A stretch of 51,292 bases of DNA from Pseudomonadota bacterium. Lineage in GTDB: Bacteria > Pseudomonadota > Gammaproteobacteria > Arenicellales > UBA868. Every line of letters begins with the position of its first letter. Position 1 is the stretch's first letter. The position numbers and the translations under genes are program-made. The notes under the pieces were generated by a model. That model had not been told where the DNA came from, made no database searches, and saw only the letters and a program-made list of their open reading frames with translations. Of the stretch, positions 45,034-51,292 are shown one piece after another. Location of the stretch: positions 1 to 51,292 of the forward strand of contig JABHUE010000086.1 of NCBI GenBank assembly GCA_018672825.1, written 5' to 3'.

Positions 45034-47634
45034 TCACGATTGTGACGAAATCCATTCCTGAGCTGCTGCAAGCGCATCATCAATTGCGCCAACATCAGGA
45101 CCGCCTCCTTGCGCTGAATCAGGCCGGCCGCCGCCCTTTCCTCCGACCATCGCTGCTAATGCGCTAACGAGTTTTCCTGCGTTATAACGATCAACCAGAT
45201 CCTTGCTAACGCTCACCAGCAACGATGCCTTTCCGTCTTTTGCGCCACCGATCACAATGATCCCAGAGGTCACTCGATCACGCAGTCGATCGAGAATGGT
45301 GCGCAGACCTTTAATCTCCGTATCGTCATAACGCTTGATCAGCAACTTGACGCCATTAACATCAACTGCCTCGGCGACAGGATCTTGCCCGGACCCGCCG
45401 GTTGCGAGCTGGCCCTGAAGTTGCTCTATTTTCCGTTCCAGCTCTCGAACCCGTCCCACCAAAGAAACCGCGCGATCTTCAACGTCAGAGCGCCCCGTTT
45501 TAAGAAGCGTTGAGATCCGCGACAACGTGTCACTTTCGTTAACGCCGTACATCCGAGCGGCTTCACCTGTCAGCGCTTCGAGTCGTCGCACGCCAGCGGC
45601 GATACCGCTCTCGGCAATCAACCGAAACGCACCGATATCTCCTGTCCGACTAACGTGCGTGCCGCCGCAAAGTTCCAGAGAGAATTCACCCATGCCCACA
45701 ACTCTGACATCATCCTCATATCGCTCACCAAACAACGCAGCGGCTCCTTCTTCACGAGCATCATCGATATTCATCACCCGAGTGTTCACGTCACTATTGA
45801 TCCGAATCTGGTGATTTACGATTCCCTCGATTTTGTCGATATCCGCGGATGAGACCGCCTCACCATGAGAGAAGTCAAACCGCAGGTGCTCTGCATTGAC
45901 CATTGAGCCTTTCTGCTGCACATGGTCCCCCAGAACCTCGCGAAGTGCAGAATGAAGTAAATGAGTTGCCGAGTGATTTGCCGCTGTCGCCAAGCGATTG
46001 CTGCTATCCACAACACACTCTGCTGAATCGCCGAGCTTGGGCGCGCCGGAGACCACGCGACCAAAATGAGCGATAACTTTGTGAGCAAGATATCGGACAT
46101 CGGTTACCTGAAATTCTCCGCCCGACCAGGAGATGCGGCCAAGATCCCCGACCTGGCCCCCGCTTTCTGCATAGAACGGCGTCTCATCCAGCACGATTAA
46201 GCCCTCGGCATCGGTCGCGAGAAAATCAACCTCAATGTCGTTGGACACCAAAGCCAGAATCTTAGATCCACCGTTTAGACTTTCATATCCGGTAAATGGT
46301 GTGCGCTCGTCAATCGCAACACTCGCGATGCCGTCCATCTGGAACTGGCTCGCCGCGCGGGCACGCTCACGCTGTGCCTCCATTGCCTGCTCAAAACCTG
46401 GCATGTCGACGCTAAGTCCACGCTCTCGAGCATAGTCTGCCGTTAAGTCAGCGGGAAACCCGAAGGTATCGTAGAGTCTAAAAGCAAGATCGCCTGGAAT
46501 AATCTTGCCCGACAAATCCTCAAGCTCGTGCTCAAGAATCCGGATTCCCTGCACCAGCGTCTGAGCAAATCGCTCACCCTCTAAAGCCAAGGCCTCTTGA
46601 ACGCGGGCTTCTGCCTCGACCAATTCGGGGCAAGCCTCGCCCATCTCGGCAATCAGCGGCGCCACCAACTTATGCATGAACGGCTCGGTTGCACCGACCT
46701 GATAACCATGGCGAATCGCGCGCCGGATAATTCGCCGCAAAACATACCCACGACCCTCATTTGAGGGGAGGACGCCATCTGTGATTAAAAAAGCGCTTGA
46801 GCGGATGTGATCCGCGATGACACGTAGAGAGGTCTGATTCAGATCCTTGCAACCCGTAACCTCTCCCGCTGCTTTGATGAGTGCCACAAATAAATCGGTT
46901 TCATAGTTGCTGTGTACGCCTTGGAGGACTGCTGCTAACCGCTCAAGTCCCATTCCGGTATCGACAGAAGGTCGAGGCAGAGGCGTGTCGATACCACCCG
47001 CATCCCGATTGAACTGCATAAAGACGAGATTCCAAATCTCGACGTAACGATCACCATCCGCCTCGGGGGTTCCCGGCGGACCACCGGCGACTTCTGGCCC
47101 GTGATCATAGAAGATCTCGCTACAAGGTCCACACGGACCGGTATCACCCATGGACCAGAAATTATCACTCGCGCCGATTCGGGCAAACCGTTCCTGTGGC
47201 ACACCGATCTCGTTCAACCAGATATCCGCTGCTTCGTCGTCTTCCTCATAGACCGTCACCCACAGTTTTTCAGGCGACAGTCCATACCCCTCAGTCAACA
47301 ACGTCCAGGCATGCTGGATCGCTTCGCGTTTAAAGTAATCGCCAAAACTAAAATTACCCAACATCTCAAAAAACGTATGATGCCGTGCCGTGTAGCCGAC
47401 GTTATCGAGGTCGTTATGTTTGCCTCCCGCTCGAACGCACCGTTGCGCTGTGACCGCCCGGTTATAAGATCGTTTCTCATGACCCAGAAATACATCTTTG
47501 AATTGCACCATCCCTGCATTGGTGAATAACAAAGTAGGGTCATTATTGGGCACAAGCGGGCTGCTCGAAACGATCTCGTGACCGTTTGCCGCAAAGTAAT
47601 CAAGAAATTTTTGTCGAATATCCCGGGTTTTCAT
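45034..47634 (-). CDS. alaS: Alanyl-tRNA synthetase
   Basis: Charges tRNA-Ala, 866 residues, the usual length. The class II catalytic domain opens FLDYFAANGHEIVSSSPLVPNNDPTLLFTNAGM (motif region). Editing-domain zinc motifs are NHSATHLLH and the CGGTH of ELCGGTHVSRTGD. The C-terminal C-Ala domain ends with a glycine-rich MVGGKGGGRPDSAQGGG. It belongs to the conserved recA-recX-alaS-lysC-csrA run. Confidence 0.97.
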   Translation of the reverse strand: MKTRDIRQKFLDYFAANGHEIVSSSPLVPNNDPTLLFTNAGMVQFKDVFLGHEKRSYNRAVTAQRCVRAGGKHNDLDNVGYTARHHTFFEMLGNFSFGDYFKREAIQHAWTLLTEGYGLSPEKLWVTVYEEDDEAADIWLNEIGVPQERFARIGASDNFWSMGDTGPCGPCSEIFYDHGPEVAGGPPGTPEADGDRYVEIWNLVFMQFNRDAGGIDTPLPRPSVDTGMGLERLAAVLQGVHSNYETDLFVALIKAAGEVTGCKDLNQTSLRVIADHIRSSAFLITDGVLPSNEGRGYVLRRIIRRAIRHGYQVGATEPFMHKLVAPLIAEMGEACPELVEAEARVQEALALEGERFAQTLVQGIRILEHELEDLSGKIIPGDLAFRLYDTFGFPADLTADYARERGLSVDMPGFEQAMEAQRERARAASQFQMDGIASVAIDERTPFTGYESLNGGSKILALVSNDIEVDFLATDAEGLIVLDETPFYAESGGQVGDLGRISWSGGEFQVTDVRYLAHKVIAHFGRVVSGAPKLGDSAECVVDSSNRLATAANHSATHLLHSALREVLGDHVQQKGSMVNAEHLRFDFSHGEAVSSADIDKIEGIVNHQIRINSDVNTRVMNIDDAREEGAAALFGERYEDDVRVVGMGEFSLELCGGTHVSRTGDIGAFRLIAESGIAAGVRRLEALTGEAARMYGVNESDTLSRISTLLKTGRSDVEDRAVSLVGRVRELERKIEQLQGQLATGGSGQDPVAEAVDVNGVKLLIKRYDDTEIKGLRTILDRLRDRVTSGIIVIGGAKDGKASLLVSVSKDLVDRYNAGKLVSALAAMVGGKGGGRPDSAQGGGPDVGAIDDALAAAQEWISSQS

Positions 47635-47698
47635 CTTAATTTGAGTCTAAAAAGCAAAAAGCCGGCAACCATCTAGACCGAGCCTCAAAGGGATGATT

Positions 47699-48169
47699 CT
47701 AACCGCGAGTTTCCCATTCGCCGAGGATTTCGACGATGATTTGGGAGTCAAAACCGCGGCGCTGTAAATAGGAAGCGCGACGTGCCCATTCCTTGTAGTC
47801 CAAAATGGGTTCGCCCGCAAAGCGCGCGGTGTATTTCAGCATTGCGATTTCCTGCCAACAGATATCAGCAGAATCGAGCGTTGAGGCGACGAGATCAGGG
47901 GTTATGCCCTTTTTTCGCAGCTCCTGACGAATATAGGCCGGACCGTAACCACTCTTGGCACGATGAGAGATCATTGTCTCAGCGAATCGAACGTCAGAGA
48001 CATCGCCGCTTTTTTTAAGATCCACTAGGACTGAATCAACTGCTTGGGAGTCAAATCCCCGCTGAACAAGTTTCTGACGGAGTTCCTCTACGCTATGCTC
48101 TCGCCTAGTCAGCAGCATCCATGCCCGATCACGGACCTGAGCCTGCAGATCCGCTGAAGAAGCCTCCAT
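47699..48169 (-). CDS. recX: RecA regulator RecX
   Basis: A small protein that binds the RecA filament and limits its activity, 156 residues, with three-helix repeats. Marks are LTRREHSVEELRQKLVQRGF, VRFAETMISHRAKSGYGPAYIRQELRKKGI and the C-terminal YLQRRGFDSQIIVEIL. Its ATG shares the last base of the recA stop (TAATG), so the two are translationally coupled. Confidence 0.93.
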   Translation of the reverse strand: MEASSADLQAQVRDRAWMLLTRREHSVEELRQKLVQRGFDSQAVDSVLVDLKKSGDVSDVRFAETMISHRAKSGYGPAYIRQELRKKGITPDLVASTLDSADICWQEIAMLKYTARFAGEPILDYKEWARRASYLQRRGFDSQIIVEILGEWETRG

Positions 48170-49227
48170 TACACCTCGGCTGACGCTTCAGGCGCTTCCT
48201 CTTCTTTCTCTACGACAGGGGCTGCGACATCATCGCCATTCAGACCCATCTTACCTCTCACAATGCTTTCAATTTCATCAGCTGTCTCTGGATGCTCCCG
48301 TAGGAACTCCCGCACATTGTCACGTCCCTGGCCAATTCTTTCGCCATTGTAGGAATACCAAGCGCCGGCTTTATCAACAATCTTGTGCTCGACTCCCATG
48401 TCAATCAACTCGCCCTCTTTCGAGATGCCCTCGTTATAGAGAATATCAAACTCGCACTTTTGGAACGGCGGAGCAACTTTGTTTTTAACCACTTTGACTC
48501 GAGTTTGATTACCTAGAATTTCGTCGCCCTTTTTAACGGCTCCAATACGCCGAATATCCATGCGCACTGAGGAATAAAACTTCAGAGCGTTTCCACCGGT
48601 TGTTGTTTCTGGATTACCAAACATCACGCCAATCTTCATACGGATCTGGTTAATAAACACAACCATCGTATTAGACCGCTTGATATTTCCCGTAAGCTTT
48701 CTGAGCGCCTGAGACATTAGGCGAGCCTGCAAGCCCACATGATGATCGCCCATCTCGCCTTCAATTTCGGCCTTAGGTGTCAGGGCGGCAACCGAGTCAA
48801 TCACCACAACATCGACGGCGGCGGACCGAACGAGCATGTCTGCGATCTCGAGCGCCTGCTCTCCGGTATCCGGCTGGGACACTAAAAGATCCTCAACCTT
48901 GACGCCAAGGCGCTCAGCATACGATGGATCAAGCGCGTGCTCAGCATCAATAAAAGCGCAGGTGCCCCCCTTTTTTTGCGCCTCTGCAATCACTGAAAGC
49001 GTAAGAGTAGTCTTGCCTGATGACTCGGGGCCATATATTTCAATCACCCGCCCTTTTGGCAAACCGCCAATTCCGAGAGCGATATCAAGCCCCAGTGAGC
49101 CCGTAGAAATACTCTCAATACCCTGGCCAATCTGCCCATCGCCAAGGCGCATCACCGAGCCTTTACCAAACTGTCGCTCGATTTGACCCAGCGCTGCATC
49201 CAGTGCTTTTTGTTTGTTATCGTTCAT
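48169..49227 (-). CDS. recA: Recombinase RecA
   Basis: The homologous-recombination and SOS coprotease ATPase, 352 residues. Walker A GPESSGKT lies at about 66-73, with Walker [11 protein letters not shown], the L1 region [22 protein letters not shown] and the L2 region [21 protein letters not shown]. The C-terminal tail is acidic ([10 protein letters not shown]), as usual. A GAGTTATAA stretch precedes the ATG. I found no convincing LexA site in the 178 bases before it. Confidence 0.97.
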   Translation of the reverse strand: MNDNKQKALDAALGQIERQFGKGSVMRLGDGQIGQGIESISTGSLGLDIALGIGGLPKGRVIEIYGPESSGKTTLTLSVIAEAQKKGGTCAFIDAEHALDPSYAERLGVKVEDLLVSQPDTGEQALEIADMLVRSAAVDVVVIDSVAALTPKAEIEGEMGDHHVGLQARLMSQALRKLTGNIKRSNTMVVFINQIRMKIGVMFGNPETTTGGNALKFYSSVRMDIRRIGAVKKGDEILGNQTRVKVVKNKVAPPFQKCEFDILYNEGISKEGELIDMGVEHKIVDKAGAWYSYNGERIGQGRDNVREFLREHPETADEIESIVRGKMGLNGDDVAAPVVEKEEEAPEASAEV

Positions 49228-49405
49228 TTATAACTCCACTGTGAGATAGTCATTTGCATGAGTCTTTTGATTCATGAATACCGGTTTTTAAAGAAATTCC
49301 GCATCAGGAAAAAATATCCTGAGATTGAACAAAAATCATAAATTTGGTGATTGCATTATTTCATACTCCTTGTGTTGAGCCTAGAGAACTGCTTCACAGT
49401 TTTAT

Positions 49406-49897
49406 CTAAACTGTAGTACTCATCAGTCGCAGAAGTTCTTCAAGCGCAATGTTGACCGACTGACGGCGAACCGCGTCGCGATCCCCATGAAAATGAAACC
49501 GTTCAGCCCGAACCGGGAGCCCTGGAAACTGCCAGGCAATGTAAACCGTACCCACCGGTTTTGCGGCGCTCCCCCCGCTCGGGCCTGCAACTCCAGTAAC
49601 CGATAGCGCGACTGTTGCCGCCGTTCGAGAGATCGCGCCACTTGCCATCGCGCAGGCGACCTTTTCACTGACAGCGCCATACTGATCAATCAAATGCTTT
49701 GGAACGCCCACAAGCTCTGTTTTGGAGCGATTACTATAAGTGACGAGACCGCACTCAAACCACTCCGAGCTCCCCGCAACTGAGGTCAGGAGTTGAGCAA
49801 TCGACCCCCCAGTACAGGATTCAACGGTCGCAAGCCGCCAGTCCCGCTCCATCAGGACGGTTGCCAGTTGTAAAACCGTTTCAAGCTCGCTGCGCAT
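49406..49897 (-). CDS. pncC: Nicotinamide-nucleotide amidase (CinA C-terminal family)
   Basis: Converts NMN to nicotinate mononucleotide in pyridine salvage. The 163-residue stand-alone CinA C-terminal domain carries VESCTGGSIAQLLTSVAGSS, LVTYSNRSKTELVGVP, VSEKVACAMASGA and TGVAGPSGGSAAKPVGTVYIAW. Its position just upstream of recA is the usual gammaproteobacterial arrangement. A gap of 178 bases lies between its stop and recA. Confidence 0.93.
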   Translation of the reverse strand: MRSELETVLQLATVLMERDWRLATVESCTGGSIAQLLTSVAGSSEWFECGLVTYSNRSKTELVGVPKHLIDQYGAVSEKVACAMASGAISRTAATVALSVTGVAGPSGGSAAKPVGTVYIAWQFPGLPVRAERFHFHGDRDAVRRQSVNIALEELLRLMSTTV

Positions 49898-50075
49898 ATC
49901 GCTAAAATCTGGAAAAATTGGTTTTGGATAAGGGTTTGGCCGTTCAGACTACTTTGATCAGGCAATTATCACTTTAATGGTGGCTCATGAAACGAGCCTG
50001 TGAAATTTATCTTCGATCTCAAGGTATGATTTTTTAGTATGATTAATCGATTAAAAGTTAACTTAACCCGTTAAT

Positions 50076-50876
50076 ATGACACCTCTGGCTACTTTTCCGC
50101 ATACGATTTGGCTTTATTTTGGTCCAATTTTATTTCTGCTGTGCTCAAGTCCTCTGATAGCTGGTAATGAGCAGCGAGAAGCGAGATTGGTTGAAGAAAT
50201 CCAAGCGAACCTGTTTGATGGCGACGTAATCTCACTCGGCTCAGGTGATGAGCAATTCGCTGCGGTTGAAATGCTCTCCGAAGATTCGCCCCGTGGCGGA
50301 ATCATCTTAATGCATGGTCGGGGTTTTCACGCTGATTGGCCAGAGAATATTGGACCTTTGCGGGTCGGACTCTCTGAGGCCGGATGGCAAACGCTCTCAC
50401 TGCAGCTGCCGGTTCTTGAAAAAACAGCAAAGTATTTTGATTATCTACCGGTTCTTCCAGAGGCAGGACCTCGGCTAGATGCCGCAATCGCGTATCTCTC
50501 TGAACAAGGTCTCTCCCCCATTATTTTGCTGGCTCACAGTTGTGGCGCGCATATGGCAATGCTGTGGCTGGAATCGTCAAAAGGTAAAGGAATTGACGGT
50601 TTTGTTGGCATCGGCGTTGGCGCGACCGATTACAAACAACCCATGCAGCATCCATTTCCGTTTGCTTCTTTAGATATTCCGGTGCTTGATATCTATGGTG
50701 AAAATGACTTCCCCGCCGTTCATCGCTTGGCGCCTCGGCGTCTCGCACTCATGACACAGGGCGGCAACGCTAAATCCGAGCAAATCATGCTTCCAGGGGC
50801 CGATCACTATTTTGTTGATCATCCTGACGAGATGACGGCGGCCATTAGCAACTGGCTCGGGACAGTCACAAACTAA
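50076..50876 (+). CDS. DUF3530 family alpha/beta-hydrolase-like exported protein
   Basis: A 266-residue protein with an N-terminal signal or anchor (FGPILFLLCSSPLIAG). The body has an alpha/beta-hydrolase look: GGIILMHGRGFHADWP as the oxyanion strand-loop, LLAHSCGAHMAMLWL where a nucleophile elbow would be (H-S-C-G-A), and LDIYGENDFPAV plus GADHYFVDH with acid and histidine. These features match the DUF3530 family, whose biochemical role is unknown. It is divergent from pncC and convergent with an aldehyde dehydrogenase, with a shared terminator. Confidence 0.82.
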   Translation: MTPLATFPHTIWLYFGPILFLLCSSPLIAGNEQREARLVEEIQANLFDGDVISLGSGDEQFAAVEMLSEDSPRGGIILMHGRGFHADWPENIGPLRVGLSEAGWQTLSLQLPVLEKTAKYFDYLPVLPEAGPRLDAAIAYLSEQGLSPIILLAHSCGAHMAMLWLESSKGKGIDGFVGIGVGATDYKQPMQHPFPFASLDIPVLDIYGENDFPAVHRLAPRRLALMTQGGNAKSEQIMLPGADHYFVDHPDEMTAAISNWLGTVTN

Positions 50877-50922
50877 TTTTGCCGCCTACTCTTGCGTCAT
50901 GCGCCTGGGATTCTTCTGATAT

Positions 50923-50953
50923 AAAAAAAGAGGCAGAGCCTCTTTTTTTATTT
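50923..50953. terminator. Bidirectional terminator between DUF3530 gene and aldehyde dehydrogenase
   Basis: AAAAAAAGAGGC, loop AGA, GCCTCTTTTTTT: a compact stem flanked by A and T runs on both sides, serving the two convergent genes. Confidence 0.88.
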
Positions 50954-50979
50954 TGATTAGAGTCTGTAATGTCAGTTGA

Positions 50980-51292
50980 TTACGCTCCACCCAGTATCGC
51001 TTTACACTCCATAAATTCGTGGAATCCCCACTCTGCTTTTTCGCGGCCATTGCCCGACTGCTTAAAGCCGCCAAACGGAGCATTGGTTCCTCCGCCGGTG
51101 TAATTTAAGTGTACTTGCCCTGCTCTAAGTTCCCGCGCGTAACCCAACAACTCTGTCTCGTCAGAACCCGATACATAAGCGGCAAGCCCGTACGGTGTAT
51201 CGTTTACGATGCGTACCGCCTCTTCCGAATTGCTGTAGGGAATTATCGACAAAACTGGACCAAAGATTTCTTCTTTAAAAATCGTCATATCG
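50980..51292 (-). CDS. Aldehyde dehydrogenase, C-terminal part (gene continues beyond window)
   Basis: The last 104 residues of an NAD(P)-dependent aldehyde dehydrogenase. The open frame runs off the right edge, so the start and catalytic cysteine are not visible. The segment KEEIFGPVLSIIPYSN carries the conserved Glu-Phe of the coenzyme site. NDTPYGLAAYVSG, APFGGFKQSGNGREKAEWGFHEFMECKAI close the fold as in the ALDH superfamily. The ending GGFKQSGNGRE..WGFHEFME is more like acid-forming ALDHs of broad substrate than betaine-aldehyde dehydrogenase. The substrate is not assignable. Confidence 0.9.
   Translation of the reverse strand, partial: DMTIFKEEIFGPVLSIIPYSNSEEAVRIVNDTPYGLAAYVSGSDETELLGYARELRAGQVHLNYTGGGTNAPFGGFKQSGNGREKAEWGFHEFMECKAILGGA

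Noticed and set aside
49304-49322. Inverted repeat TCAGGA-N7-TCCTGA before recA
   Set aside because: Short stem with an AT loop and no T run; neither a terminator nor a recognised operator.
49411-49426. CTG-N10-CAG as a LexA site for recA
   Set aside because: Poor match in the inner bases, lies inside the 3' end of pncC, and is about 185 bases from the recA start.

Overview
The window is about 51 kb of a gammaproteobacterial chromosome, probably a marine heterotroph of moderate G+C. The clearest taxonomic sign is the block pncC-recA-recX-alaS-lysC-csrA-tRNA-Ser-tRNA-Arg on the minus strand (43163-49897), which is the usual gammaproteobacterial order. The pairs rpmB-rpmG / coaBC-dut and gcdH-gcdG and a COQ7-type ubiquinone hydroxylase agree. 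No phage, insertion sequence, integron or CRISPR array was recognised, and most of the window is ordinary core genome.

Region by region. 1-2886: the N-terminus of an unknown protein leaving the window, an LHPP/NagD-type HAD phosphatase, and a NodIJ-like ABC exporter whose permease lacks a normal start codon. 2894-10166: a vitamin B12 acquisition locus, with btuB, coq7, btuF, btuC and btuD in one minus-strand run. Divergent from it is a TonB-like protein with a very long coiled coil. Each arm has its own cobalamin riboswitch, and the two riboswitches lie back to back in the 778-base gap. 10195-12612: glutaryl-CoA dehydrogenase and a class III CoA-transferase. 12792-17720: a TerC-type membrane protein, three exported envelope proteins (Sel1/SH3, TPR, L,D-transpeptidase) and a 2-hydroxyacid dehydrogenase.

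17966-26013: two complete ABC importers in tandem on the plus strand, a PotABCD-like polyamine system and a basic or polar amino-acid system. Each has a hairpin directly after its binding-protein gene. The PotB-like permease carries an unusual extracytoplasmic insert of about 260 residues that looks internally duplicated. 26328-32023: dapE, a DegP/MucD-like protease, an OmpR-type two-component pair and a YfcG-like GST. 32185-34676: infA, rpmG, rpmB, coaBC and dut. 34832-40381: sucA-sucB-lpd, a complete 2-oxoglutarate dehydrogenase complex. 40521-43108: a small orphan protein, a FetB-like permease, an EamA transporter and a DsbA-fold isomerase. 43163-49897: the conserved tRNA/csrA/lysC/alaS/rec block. 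50076-51292: a DUF3530 protein and the C-terminal part of an aldehyde dehydrogenase.

The most noteworthy part is the B12 locus. A dedicated coiled-coil TonB-like energy transducer appears to be co-regulated with the BtuB receptor through two separate riboswitches, and coq7 sits inside the btu operon. The locus suggests B12 scavenging; no B12 synthesis gene is visible here. All functional calls rest on reading motifs and gene order. No database search or structure prediction was run.
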